Shown: positions 8,303 through 20,000, numbered from the stretch's first letter. The stretch: DNA of 64,000 nt from Nocardioides humi (GCF_006494775.1 NZ_CP041146.1:2046001-2110000); one strand, 5' to 3'. Notes: generated from the letters alone by a model not told the origin. Made by a program: numbers and translations.

Positions 8303-8700
8303 GAAGCAGGTTCCTCCGGCAGCCACTCGACGTCCTCCGCCGCAACCTCGTAGGCGCCTGCGCCGTCGAGGTAGATCAGGAAGTGTCGGATCTTCCAATG
8401 GCCCCAGGTCTCGCTCGGCTCGGCAGCCAGCAGCTCGCCGATCCACTCGGACTGGTCGACCTCGACGAGGGTGTCGTAGGCGTCTTCGATGTGCCATGGC
8501 GTGCAGTGCCCCTCGGCCCGGAACCGATAGGAACGCACCCTCCGGAACCGAAGCCCGCCCGCGTACATCGACCCGTTCCGCTCGTAGGTGCACCGCAGCT
8601 CGGCGTCGCCGCCGGGATGAGTGAACACCACGTTCTCGGTGTAAGCAGACGGTGACGGCGAGAGTGGTCCGATCACCCGCTTGGTGGCAGTCGAGTTCAC
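8299..8700 (-). CDS. Putative immunity protein (copy 1)
   Basis: 133 aa, starting at GTG 8700 with a GTGA overlap onto the toxin stop and ending with a GTGA overlap onto KptA. It reads VNSTATKRVIGPLSPSPSAY, then HPGGDAELRCTYERNG, WHIEDAYDTLVEVDQSEWI and HWKIRHFLIYLDGAGAYEV. It is soluble, acidic and Trp-rich, as is common for immunity proteins. No family is recognised; assignment is by position and translational coupling. Confidence 0.7.
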   Translation of the reverse strand: MNSTATKRVIGPLSPSPSAYTENVVFTHPGGDAELRCTYERNGSMYAGGLRFRRVRSYRFRAEGHCTPWHIEDAYDTLVEVDQSEWIGELLAAEPSETWGHWKIRHFLIYLDGAGAYEVAAEDVEWLPEEPAS

Positions 8701-9299
8701 GGCAGCTCCGTCCCGTAGCTCGTCAGCCCGTTGCGCGTGAGCTGCCCCGTGAGCCGAGCCTCGTAGGCAGCCTGGCCGGTCCGGTCGATCACGTTCCACG
8801 ACGACCGTGGGATGCCCGCTCTGATGAGCGCTTGGGACGAGCGCGTGTTGAGGATCAGCGAGTTACCGCCGCGCGCGATGACATCGATCGGGACGTCCTT
8901 CGGAGACAACGCCCCCGACCTCAACGCGCCAGCGACATCGTCGATGCTCTGGCCAGCGAAACGCCCGCCACTGCTGAACATCTCGCTGTACGACTTCTGC
9001 GCGAAGCGCGCGCCCGCGATGTCCACCCTGGTCGCGGCGTTTGCGGCAACACCGGTAGCCACCACAACTACGACCCGCGACGGCTCTTCTCCTAGCCGCT
9101 GACCTGCAGCAATACGTTCGGGCGGCCCGACGAGCGGCTCGGCCACAACGCTGGAAGCCCGGACGCGAGTTTCGGCCGTGCCGTCGGTAGCGGCCGACGA
9201 CGTGGCGGCAAGACCGATGATGGCCAGGACCGCGACGATGACGGCTAGGAAGGGCAAGACCCAGCGCGGTGTCGTCCGCTGCCGGATTGAAGCACTCAT
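8697..9299 (-). CDS. Chimeric secreted toxin: small anchor module fused to the Rhs toxin tip
   Basis: A 200-aa protein from ATG 9299. Residues 1-86 (MSASIRQRTTPRW to ATGVAAN, with a signal-anchor at about 15-40) are identical to the 6464 toxin. From ATRVDIAGARFAQKSYSEMF to GLTSYGTELP it is identical to the tip of the giant Rhs protein. The join lies at the 13-bp gtttgcggcaaca shared by both parents and coincides with the duplication junction, so this gene was created by the tandem duplication. Tip motifs include VPIDVIARGGNSLILNTRSS and GIPRSSWNVIDRTG; activity unknown. Confidence 0.85.
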   Translation of the reverse strand: MSASIRQRTTPRWVLPFLAVIVAVLAIIGLAATSSAATDGTAETRVRASSVVAEPLVGPPERIAAGQRLGEEPSRVVVVVATGVAANAATRVDIAGARFAQKSYSEMFSSGGRFAGQSIDDVAGALRSGALSPKDVPIDVIARGGNSLILNTRSSQALIRAGIPRSSWNVIDRTGQAAYEARLTGQLTRNGLTSYGTELP

Positions 9300-9328
9300 G
9301 GGGTCAGTCTCGCAGCGCTGGCGGCTGG

Positions 9329-9736
9329 TCAGCGGTAGCGGCGTGGTGGTGGTCCGGTGATCGCGTTGAAGAGGTCCTCGATCGCCCGCACGGCCGGCGC
9401 CCACTCGTTGTTGTCGAGCAGCTCCTTGTTCCGAGCCATCCCGGCCAGGTGCTGAACGATCAGGGTGCACGCCCGCGGGGACTGCGCGACCCGGAACTGA
9501 CAGGTCCCGATGTCGTGTCCTTTGTCCACGATCGTCTCGTGGCGCTCCACGACCACTCGGTCGACGACCTTCACGATCGTCGCGTCGGGCTTCCGTGCAC
9601 GCCGCTTCTCATAGGCGGCCTTGCGGCACGCCGGCGCGCAGTAGACGCGGCGTCGGCCGGTTGACTTCCCGACCGGCATCGGACCGCCGCAGTGCTGACA
9701 CTCACCGACCGATTGATAGCTCCGTGTGATCGCCAT
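9329..9736 (-). CDS. Small zinc-ribbon protein (copy 2)
   Basis: Identical to the 7012-7419 protein (135 aa, CQHCGG and CAPACRKAAYEKRR). It lies between KptA copy 2 and the chimeric toxin start at 9299 (29-bp gap), matching the layout in copy 1. This copy probably keeps the pre-duplication upstream neighbours. Confidence 0.65.
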   Translation of the reverse strand: MAITRSYQSVGECQHCGGPMPVGKSTGRRRVYCAPACRKAAYEKRRARKPDATIVKVVDRVVVERHETIVDKGHDIGTCQFRVAQSPRACTLIVQHLAGMARNKELLDNNEWAPAVRAIEDLFNAITGPPPRRYR

Positions 9737-9836
9737 GGTCGCTCCCGAGGACCTCGAACTGGTGATCTTCCATGGTGCGCTCGTTTCGTCACCGACGGAT
9801 GACGCCACGCCCGCCGATCACGTCAGTGCAAAGGGT

Positions 9837-10067
9837 GTGTGGCAGTCCTCGTCCGCAGCGACGTGAGCCACCTCGACCTGCTCGTCCAGGTGCTCGTCGA
9901 CGACGACGTCGCGCTGCACGTTCGAACGCGGCCCCAAGGACGAATCCCTGCGGCTCCACCTCGCCGCGCTCGACCAACTCGACCCCGACGAACGCGCCGG
10001 CATCCGCGCCCTCATCGAAGGCGCCCTCCTGCGCCACCAAGCCCGACGCCTCGCACAGACGAGCTGA
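9837..10067 (+). pseudogene. Degraded small plus-strand ORF (copy 2)
   Basis: Same sequence and same apparent frameshift as at 7520-7750, ending at the TGA 10065-10067. Weakly supported. Confidence 0.3.
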
Positions 10068-10619
10068 CTACTCCACGAGCTTGATAAACCCAGCGGGAAC
10101 GCTGTCGGTGAGCCACACCAGCTCATTGCCTTCGTAGAAACAGGCCCCTGCCGCAGCAGCTCCGGCGGCATCGATCAGCAGGAGGACCGGGCTGGCACTC
10201 TTGCGTCGCCCCACCATCAGAGCGGTCTCGCGGTCCACCGACAGATGCACGAACTGGCGTCGCATGGGCGCCAGTCCCTCGGCCTGAATCACGGCCCAGG
10301 TCTCCGGCGCCGTCCCGTGGAACAGCCGCGCTGGCGGCGTCGCCACACGCCGCCGGATGCGTCCGGGCACCGAGTGCCCATAGAGCGCCCGGATTCGGTC
10401 GCCGTCGAGCTCGTGACGACGCTTCGTAGCCGTCGCGAGCATCCGCTCCAGCGCGTCGCGGTCAACCGATCCCCAGGCGCCGCCCTTCTCGCGCAGCGAC
10501 GCGAGCAGCTGGTCGACCGGGGCCCAGCCTTCCTCGTCCAACTCCAACTCGTAGAGCCACGGCGCGTGGCGCAGAGCCTGAGAGACGGCCCGACTTAGAT
10601 CGACGCCGCTCAACGTCAC
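10068..10619 (-). CDS. kptA: RNA 2'-phosphotransferase, Tpt1/KptA family (copy 2)
   Basis: Identical 183-aa product to the 7751 copy, GTG start at 10619 with a GTGA overlap onto the immunity gene stop. This is the copy directly downstream of the giant Rhs gene, so the ancestral order is rhs, immunity, kptA with every junction overlapping by four bases. Such coupling implies that KptA is made with the toxin and immunity proteins. Confidence 0.9.
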   Translation of the reverse strand: MTLSGVDLSRAVSQALRHAPWLYELELDEEGWAPVDQLLASLREKGGAWGSVDRDALERMLATATKRRHELDGDRIRALYGHSVPGRIRRRVATPPARLFHGTAPETWAVIQAEGLAPMRRQFVHLSVDRETALMVGRRKSASPVLLLIDAAGAAAAGACFYEGNELVWLTDSVPAGFIKLVE

Positions 10620-11017
10620 GAAGCAGGTTCCTCCGGCAGCCACTCGACGTCCTCCGCCGCAACCTCGTAGGCGCCTGCGCCGTCGAGGTAGATCAGGAAG
10701 TGTCGGATCTTCCAATGGCCCCAGGTCTCGCTCGGCTCGGCAGCCAGCAGCTCGCCGATCCACTCGGACTGGTCGACCTCGACGAGGGTGTCGTAGGCGT
10801 CTTCGATGTGCCATGGCGTGCAGTGCCCCTCGGCCCGGAACCGATAGGAACGCACCCTCCGGAACCGAAGCCCGCCCGCGTACATCGACCCGTTCCGCTC
10901 GTAGGTGCACCGCAGCTCGGCGTCGCCGCCGGGATGAGTGAACACCACGTTCTCGGTGTAAGCAGACGGTGACGGCGAGAGTGGTCCGATCACCCGCTTG
11001 GTGGCAGTCGAGTTCAC
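10616..11017 (-). CDS. Putative immunity protein of the giant Rhs toxin (copy 2)
   Basis: Identical to the 8299 product (133 aa). Its GTG at 11017 overlaps the stop of the giant Rhs gene as GTGA. This is the expected position of the cognate immunity gene. Confidence 0.75.
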   Translation of the reverse strand: MNSTATKRVIGPLSPSPSAYTENVVFTHPGGDAELRCTYERNGSMYAGGLRFRRVRSYRFRAEGHCTPWHIEDAYDTLVEVDQSEWIGELLAAEPSETWGHWKIRHFLIYLDGAGAYEVAAEDVEWLPEEPAS

Positions 11018-14000
11018 GGCAGCTCCGTCCCGTAGCTCGTCAGCCCGTTGCGCGTGAGCTGCCCCGTGAGCCGAGCCTCGTAGGCAGCCTGGCCGGTCCG
11101 GTCGATCACGTTCCACGACGACCGTGGGATGCCCGCTCTGATGAGCGCTTGGGACGAGCGCGTGTTGAGGATCAGCGAGTTACCGCCGCGCGCGATGACA
11201 TCGATCGGGACGTCCTTCGGAGACAACGCCCCCGACCTCAACGCGCCAGCGACATCGTCGATGCTCTGGCCAGCGAAACGCCCGCCACTGCTGAACATCT
11301 CGCTGTACGACTTCTGCGCGAAGCGCGCGCCCGCGATGTCCACCCTGGTCGCGGCGTTTGCGGCAACAGCGGCTCGACGCGCAAGGATAATCGCTTCCAG
11401 TACCCGTCCTGCGGCACCGCCCCCGACCACGGACTCCAGAACCATCCTCTGGAAGTCTGGTTCGGCGATGACGCACCACCATTCACCCGGACACTCCGGT
11501 TCATGGCCGCCAAGGTGGATGTCGATCCAGGTCTTCCGCCACCGCTCCTGATCCTCGGGGCGATCTGCCAGGTGCTGGTCATAGGCTTTGTCAGCCTGTG
11601 CCCATTCCTGGTTCGGGAACAGGTCGTAGAGGTCGTACATTGCCTGGTCGAGCTCGTCCCTTGTCGGCGGGTCGACATCTGTGGCATCTGCGTTCCACGC
11701 CCGCTTCTCGCGTTCGACGGTTGCCTTGTGAGCCGCCTGTTCCTTCGCCGCACCCACGGGGCTGCACGACTTCGGGTTGGACACACACGGGGACACGTCG
11801 TTGCCCCATCCGTCGACGGCGCCGTGGCCGTCGGGGTCGGTCATGTTGAGCGGGTTGCCGTTGACGTAGACATAGGTGTTCGCGGTCAACGGGTCGACAC
11901 CGACCGACAGATCGGTCGACGGACTGGCGACCCGGTAGGTGTCGGGGGTGGTGAACGCGCCGGTGTCGGGGTCGTAGGTCCGGGTACCCATCTGATAGGT
12001 CCCCGTCGATCCGTCACGGATCAGACCCCGGTACCAGGCAGCGTTACCGGTGGTCGTGACCTGGGTACCGTTGGCGCAGATCTTGTTGCTGTTCGTGACC
12101 GTGCTCGGCTCATACGGGTTGCCGTAGGGGTCGTAGACCACCCCACAACCCAAGACACCGGCACCACCACTCGGGCCCGTGGTGGGGGCGGTGGTGACCG
12201 CGGTGACGTTGCCGTGACCGTCGGTGTCGAGGAACCCTCGCCCGGGCGAGGCGTTGAGTTGCTCGTAGGCCATCTGGTTCCCACCCGCGTCGAGCTGGTA
12301 GAGCACCTCCGGCTTGCTCAACGCACCGTTGACCGCGTCGTACTGACCCACCACCGTGGCCGACAGCCCGTCGTAGACATTCTTGGTCGTGCCGCTCTCA
12401 TCGACATCCCCGGGCAGATCGCCGGACGGAGTGGGGTCATCAACCGTGATCGCGCGTTGCCGGTCGAGCCCGTCGTAGGTATAGGAGGTGGTCTTCACAT
12501 CACCCGGACACACAGTGGTGTTCTCGACCGTGACCTCCTGAACCCGGTCGAACACGTCATAGCTGTTGGTGACACACCCATCGGAGTCGAGCAGCCCGTC
12601 GTTGTTGTAGCTGTAGGACCGTTGGTCGCTGTCACCAGCAACCGGCCCGTCGACCGACGCGATCGAGTTGTCCAGCCGATACACCCAACTCGTGCTCTGC
12701 GGGGCACCGCCACCGACCGTCACCGCCTGCGTGGTCCGGTTGCTGTTGCGGTCATAACCCCAGTCCATGCTCGTGCTCGGACCACTCGCCGGATCATGGA
12801 CCCACCTCTTCAACTGCTGCGCGGGGGTGTACTCATAGCTCGACGTGTAGCTGCCCACGGACCCCGCGACGTCCCCGGAGACCTCCTGGGAGATGATGTT
12901 GCGGTTGTTGTCGTAGGCGTAGACGTAGTCCGCGATCACGGTGTCGCTGCCGCCCGAGGAGACCACGCTCCTCGCCCGAGCGAGCGAGTCGTTGGGATGC
13001 CAGGCCCATTCGTTGACATGCATGCCGGCCCCGGACGGGGTCGATGCCTCCAGCAGTCGGCTGGCGGTGTCGTAGGTGTAGGTCGTCACCTCGCCCAACA
13101 CCTCAGAGGTCATCGACCCCACCAACCCCGCCTGGTTGTAGGCGTAGGAGGTGGTGACCTTGTCGCCCTCGGTCGCGCCAGCGGACCCGGTCTCATCGGA
13201 GCGGACCGTGACCTGCCCCGCACCGTCGTAGGCATAGGTGTTCTCGTTCGCGCCACCAGCACCAGCACCGGACTCGGCGACCGTGCGGATCTTCCCGTCC
13301 AGGTAGTAACCCACATCGATCGTGACATCGCTGATCGGGTCTTTGACATGGGCCAGGCCACCGTGCTGGGCATAGGCGGTCTCGATCGTGCGACGCGTCC
13401 CCCCATCACGACCGGTCTGCGAGCGCACCCGCCCGTTGTCGCCGTACTGGAGCCGCATCGACCCACCCGAATGCCACGTGTCAGCGTTACCGCGCACACA
13501 GTCATCGACATCAACAGCGGTGTCGGGATCGGGATCGGAGCACAGTGCGGTCTCGGTGACCGCCTTCAGCCCCGCCGCCGTGTAGCCGTACCGCACCGAA
13601 CGATAGGTCTTCTCATCGATCGGGGTGTGCGTGTAGGCGATCAGGTTGTCATGGGTGAACCTGTTCACCACCGCCCTCGTACCAGCATGCTCGGCCTTCG
13701 GGTTCACCACCTCGATCGGGTTACCGACCTCGTCGTAGGTATAACGCGTGATCGCCGTCTGCCCGCCCTGAGGACCCGGCGCGGTGATCGCAGCCAACAG
13801 GTTGTCCGTGGTCCACCCCTGCTCGGTCTCATCGCCTTCGGGGTTCAGCGTCGTGACCAGATTGCCGTTGGCGTCGTAACCGAAAGTGGTGACCTCACTG
13901 ACCACATGAAGGCCGTCGGTATAGCCCTGACCGGTGGCCTGGGCCACCAGGCCGTCGGCGGTGTACGAGGTCTGCGGACCATGGCCCAACGCATCGACGG

Positions 14001-17000
14001 TCTTGGTGGTGCGCCCGGCACCGTCGTAGGTCAGGGTCACCACGTCCACGCGACCCGTGCCCCCGGTGTCGGTCGGGTCGGGGCCGGTGACCTTCGCGAC
14101 CAGGCTGTCGCCGGTGTAGGAGTACTCCAGATACCGGTTGTCGGCTCCAGTCGAGGCCGGCAGGTACTGGCGCAGAACCTTGCCGACCGGGTTGTAGCTC
14201 GCCCGCGTCGAGCACACCCCCACCGTCGAGGCATAGGCCGCGAGCCCACGGACCTGATCCGTCACCACACCGCTCGGGCACTGGGTGGCCTGCTGATCGA
14301 CACCCGCCCCACCGTCATCGCCATCCCCCACCGACGCACTCGCGCTGCCCGAGGCGTTGTCATACCTGGGCGAGTACGTCCGCGCGGCGTTGCCGTCCAG
14401 GTCGTAGTCGATCCGGCGCGCAGCGTTCGCATTCGGCGCCGTCAACGACGCGACATCGCTGAACGCCTGCGGCGGCAACACCGCCACGATCTGACCATCG
14501 GCGTCGTAGAACGCCCGAGTGCGAGTGTTCTCCAAGCCGTCAAGACCAGGAACCGCCGCGGCACTGTGATCCAGAGCAGGATCCGCTTGTGCCGTCTGGG
14601 CGCCCTCGAGGGTGTCGAGGGGCCGGTTGGCGGCGTCATAGGAGATCGCCGTGATCGAGTCACTGCTGCCCCGGTAGGCGTCGGCGGGCGCGTTGGTGAC
14701 ACTCTCCGCATCGATGCGAACCCGCCCCGCGGCGCCGTCCCCGCCATTGCGGTTGTTCGCACCAGGACCACCGGTGCCGCCGTCGACATTCAGTACCGAC
14801 GCCGACGCAAGCTCGACCTCGGACGCCTCGATCCAGATCCCGCCACCAGCACCACCGCCACCACCCGCGGAGTTCACGCCGGTCGGCGCGGCTCCGTTGG
14901 TGCCGGCAGCCGTGATCGTGCCGTCGACGACGACCTTGTCAGCGGTGATCCGGACATAGCCACCACCGTTGCCGCCGGTGCCGCCCACGCTGAGCAGGCC
15001 GCCGCCACCGCCGCCACCGCCCCCGCCGGAGCCCTCGAGATAGTCGGTGCCGACCCCGGAGAAGTCCGCGGTGCCCGACGCCAGGCCAGGCAGGCCGACA
15101 GGGCCACTGACACCACCGCCGGGCTGTCCGTCCGTCCTGTGACCGCCGCCCCGCCACCGGTACCGGTGACACTGCTGGAGCCCTTCTTGCCCCCGTGCCC
15201 CGGGTTGGGGTTGGCGGCGTCCTGGTTGAAGATGCCGCCGGTGTCGCCCTTGCCGGCCATGGTCATGGCGCAGGTGGCGCAGACGGTGAGCGTCCCGGTC
15301 ACGGAGAAGACCAGGCCCTTGCTGGTGCCCGTGGTGGTGACGTGGGCGCCGTTGGTGAGCGTGACATTGCGGTACTGCGCACCGAGGGGAACCTGGAACG
15401 GATTGCCCACACCGTTGGTGGCGCCGTCGACGACGAGGTCACCGTCGGCTCCGGTACCGGTGTTGAGGAACCCGGGCGTGTTGATCGCGGTCACGTTGCC
15501 CGAGTCGTCGTAGGTCCACCTCGTGGTGGTGGACGCGCTGGCCGAGCGCGGGACGGTCCGGCTGGTGCGACGGCCCTGGAAGTCGTAGGCCGTCGTGGTC
15601 TCGTGGTCGTTGGCGTCGGTGACGCCGATCGCGTTGCCGTCGGCGTCGTAGCGGTAGGCGGTGACGAGTTCCGTGGAGCCGCGGTACCGCTTCTCGCTGA
15701 TCGTGCGACCCGCACGATCCACCGTGTAGTGCGTGGAGAGCTTGCCGGTGCTCGTGCAGGTCCCGGACGCAGCCGACTCATTGCCCGTGTCGAACTCGCG
15801 TGGCGTGCAGTAGTCGACCATGTTTCCGTCGACGTCGTAGTTCCAGCGACCGGTCAACGTGACGCCCTCGCTGCGCGGGACGTCGAGGCGAATCTGTCGT
15901 CCGGCGCCGTCGAACCAGGTCCGAGTCGTCTGTGATGCACCGTCGGTGGTGGTGATCTGGCGATCGACGCCGTCATAGGTCGTGGAGGTCGTGCAGATCT
16001 GGTGACCCTCCTGGCCCGGCGTCCACGCGCCGGCGGTCGCGGTGCCCGGACAGCTGTCGTTCAGCTCGGTGTTGCCCGGGTCGACCGGGCCGCGGGTCAC
16101 CTCGGCGGTGAGCTGACGATTGACGTCGTCGAAGGACGCACGCGAGGCCACGCCGCGGGCATCGATGGTCCTGACCGGGTTGCCGTACGGGTCGTAGCTG
16201 ACGGTCGCGATCGTGCTGGTCGAGCGGTGCTGGGCGCCGGCGGACCAGGTGGGACGTCCCGCGGCGTCGTAGCCGGCGGTCGTGTCGAAGGCGGCGGTCA
16301 GGACCTCGTTGCCCCGACCGGACCGGATCCGGCGGACCTGGCCGAGAGGATCGGCGGTCTGGGTCGTAAGGTTGCCGGTCGCGTCGCGGGTGCCCCGCAG
16401 GGTCCACCCCGGGAGCCGGTACGGCGAGATGTCGAGCCCCGCGGTGACCGGTGTGGTGGTGGAGGTAGGGTTGGTGCCGTCGGCGCGCTGCCTGTTGGCG
16501 GTGGAGCCCCAGACGGTGACCTTGCCGGCCGCATCGGCGCTGGCCCAGGTCGCCCAGCCGCCGCCGAGGGCGACCTGGCCGGTGAGCCCGGGAACCGCGA
16601 CGGGACTGGTGGACGTGCCGGAGGCGCCGCCGCCGAGCTGGCCGGAGCTGTTGACGCCCCAGGCGCGGACGGTGCCGTCGGCCATCAGCGCGGCCGCGCC
16701 ACCGGAGGCGCCGATGATCTGCCGGACGGGGCCCGCGGTGGTGCCGTCACCGAGCGTCGTGATCCGGGTCGGCGTCGTGCGCTGCGTGGTGTCGCCGAGG
16801 CCGAGGTCGCCGGTGCTGTTCGCGCCCCACGACCAGGCCTTGCCGTCGCGGGTGAGGGCGTAGGAGGCGCCGACCCCGCCAGAGACCGCGCGAACCCCAC
16901 CGATGCTGCCCGGACCCATGGCGGAGACCTGCGTGGGCGCGTCGCGCAGGATCGTGTCGCCGAGACCCAGCTGTCCGGTGGCGTTGTCGCCCCAGGTCCA

Positions 17001-20000
17001 CAAGGTGCCGTCGATCCTGACCGCCAGCGAGTGCAGGTAGCCGGCACCGATGGTGGAGACCTTGTCGAGGACCTCGACCGGGGTGTCGACCCACGCCCCG
17101 CCGGTTGAGCCCTTGCCGATCTGCCCGGACACATTGGATCCCCAGGCCCACACCCGTCCCTGGGCGTCGAGCGCGAGGGCGTGGCAGCCGCCGGCTGCGA
17201 TCTGGATGATGTCCTTCAGGACGCTCGGGTCCGGGTCGGCCGGCGTCGGGTCCGGGTCGACCGGCGCAGGGATGGCCTGGCCGGGTCCGGCCCACCACAC
17301 CTCGCCGGATCCGGTGAGGTAGAAGGTGCGGGAGCAGCCCGACAGCGCGCCGGTGGAGGACTGGGCGACCTGGACGACATTGCCCATCCCGACGGCCCGC
17401 ACCGCCTCGGACTCGGGGGTCGTGGTGCCGTCACCGAGCTCACCGGAGGCGTTGGTGCCCGATCCCCAGATCGTGCCGTCGGGTCCGACGGTGACCAGCG
17501 CGGTGTTGGACACGCTCAGCGAGTCGGAGGTCACTGGAGTGGCGTTGACCTGGTCGGTGTACGCAGCCGACGGCGGCGTGGCCGCGTTGGCCCAGGCGCC
17601 GTTCAGCGGCAGCCCGGCGGTGGCGTTGCGCTCCCAGGTACGGGCGACGTTGCCCGCGGCGTCGTAGGCGAAGATGGTCCGTTTGCCGTCGGTGTCGATC
17701 ACGGCCTTGAGCCAGCCACCTGCGGACACCGTCCCGGACAGATCGCAGTCGTTCCGCGCACCCCCGGCACAGGTGTCGGTGTCGGCGTAGTACCGGTACT
17801 CCGTGGTCTCGGGCCGGTTCGCCGCATTGGCCTTCGGCGATCGCATCAGGGTGCGCTGTCCCGCGTCGTTGTACTCGTAGGTCGTGCAGGCGTGGGTGTA
17901 GCCGCCGCTGGTCGGCGCCGCGGGACTGCCGGCAGGCATGCTCGCGGTGGGCGACTGGCACGCCCCCGCCGGGACGCCGGCCGAGGACGGCGTGTCGATC
18001 TCGCAGACCAGTCCGGTGTTGCCGCGGGTCGCGGTCCCGCAGATGGTGTCGTCGCCGGGCTTGTTGGTCGAGGCCAGCGTCCCGTTGGGCGGCAGGTCGC
18101 GACGGATCGTCGTCAGGTAGTCACCCCAGTGGCTGGCATTGCCGGGCGCGTTGCCGCGCGGCGACAGTTCTTGGGTCTGGTCGGTGACGGCGTACAGCGT
18201 GTCGGCTTCCACCGGGTCGCCACCGAATCCGGACTGGAAGTGGGCCTTGATCCGTCCGGGCGTGAGGACCTTGGTGTAGAGCGTGAGCTCGTCGAGGCTC
18301 GATCCTGGGCCGCCGCGACCGGTCGACCCCGTCGTCGAGCTCGCCGCGAAGGCGCCGTCCAGCGTGTCGGCGACGACCGTGACCGGCTGTTGGACGCCGT
18401 CGACCCAGATCGCCAGGCCCGCGGCGGTGCCGGTGCCGTCGTAGGTGTAGACGACGTGATGCCACTCTCCGTCGGCGATCGAGTTCGCGCCGACGATCGC
18501 GGCGGTGTCGTTCGCCGCGACGTCCGAGCTGAGGTAGATGATCGGGCGTCCGCCGTAGTTGCGGCCGACCTCGGCGTACGCCAGCGCATTGCCCCAGGCG
18601 AAGGTCCGTTGCGGCTGCGTGGTGTCGGTTGTCTTCTGCCAGGCTTCCACCGTGAACGACGACGACGTGCCGGTGCCGTTGGCGAAGCCGTTCAGCGGGC
18701 TCACCAGCGCACCATTGCCGGTCGTCGACTCGTTGATGGCGGCGTTGTCGCCGATCACGCCGGGAGCGCCGAGGGTGACCCCGCTCTGGTAGACCCCGTT
18801 GGGGCCGGTGCGGGCGGTCATCGTCGTGCCGCCGCCACCGCTGGTCTCCCCCAGCCGCCAGTAGGCGTAGGGAGCGTCGGCGTCGACAGCGGCGACGTAC
18901 TGGGCACCGACCGCGCTGGAGCCGACCTGCCCATTGCCTCGGACGTGGTTGGTGAAGACCCGCTGGTCGCCGTTCGCGTCGAAGTACTGGTCGTGGCTGC
19001 CCCAGGTCGTGATCGCGGAGTTCGCGTCGGTCCAGCTCTGGGAGGCGTCGAGCAGGACCTTCTGCCGCAGCGTCTGGCCGAGGGTGCCGTAGGTGTAGGC
19101 GATGGCCTCGTCGTGGGCGGTGACGCCGTCCACGGTGGCGGTGCCGGCCTGCCCCGGCGGCAGCGGGTCGTTGGTCGGCTTGGCCTTCCGGATCGTCTGG
19201 CACAGATTGTGGTTCATCGCGGCGTTGAGCGGCACGGTGCAGGACTCGATGCCACCGGACTCGCCGAGTCCGTCCCAGAAGTAGCCGGTCTGGCGCAGGT
19301 AGGAGCCGCCGGAGTCGCCCTCGGCGATCTGGCCCACGCGGCCCCAGTCGTCGATGCCCGTGTAGCGGACCCGCTGGCAGCCCGTGTCCGCACCGGTGCT
19401 GCACGCCGCGACCTGGTCGGGGGCGCCCATGTCGGCGTTGACCTGGACCGGAGGCGCGTCGTGGTCGGTGGAGTGGTCCGTCCACGTGTAGCGGGTGGCC
19501 AGGCCCTTGCTCCCGCCGTCGCCGTCGCCGGTGCCGCTGTCGGTGTCGTTGCCGCGGCGGTCGGTCACCTCCAGGACCCGGTCGGGCCCGATGGGCGCCG
19601 GGATGTAGGAGAAGGTCGTCGTGTTGCCCAGCGCGTCGGTGGCCGAGCAGAGCTGGCCGACGGTCTTCGCGTCGTCGTCGGAGCCGGGGCACGGCGCCAC
19701 GGAGGTGGAGTAGGTGTAGCTCCACGACGGTCGTGCCGGGCTGGCGCTGCCCGGAGGCGGGAGCGGGTTGCCGGGCTCCCAGACCTCCTCCAGGTACGGC
19801 GTGAAGCCGTCGACGCGCACCAGGTACGACGTCACTCGGCCGGCGGAGTCGGTGACCGTCACGACCCGGCGCCCGATCGGCTGACCGGTCGTCGCGTAGT
19901 CGATCTCGAGATAGGGGCACGCGCCGACCCGGCCGCAGGACTTGGTGTAGATCCGCGTGGGTCCGTGAGTCTCGTCGAGGTTGTACTCGTACCTGATCTG

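Larger units (their letters stand above)
6722..9038. repeat. 2,317-bp tandem duplication, copy 1
   Basis: Every reading frame in this stretch recurs with the same translation exactly 2,317 bp later. Copy 1 begins inside the toxin gene at gtttgcggcaaca, a 13-bp sequence also present at the copy junction (9039) and at the end of copy 2 (11,356). It holds the toxin N-terminus, a zinc-ribbon gene, KptA, an immunity gene and a toxin tip. Confidence 0.95.
9039..11355. repeat. 2,317-bp tandem duplication, copy 2
   Basis: Second copy, directly abutting copy 1. All translated frames match copy 1 residue for residue, indicating a very recent event or an assembly duplication. It ends inside the giant Rhs gene at the same 13-bp microhomology. 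Confidence 0.95.

Noticed and set aside
7751..8593. Longer 280-aa KptA starting at 8593
   Set aside because: The first 97 residues are antisense-like frame noise over the immunity gene; the GTG at 8302 starts exactly at the KptA domain.
8697..9470. Longer 257-aa version of the chimeric toxin starting at 9470
   Set aside because: The first 57 residues overlap the zinc-ribbon gene and lack coding character; the ATG at 9299 directly precedes the signal-anchor.
10969..15513. 1,514-aa open frame on the plus strand
   Set aside because: It is antisense to the Rhs gene and kept open by high GC; its translation (DRVVLTHHRGRQ...) is the mirror of YD repeats.
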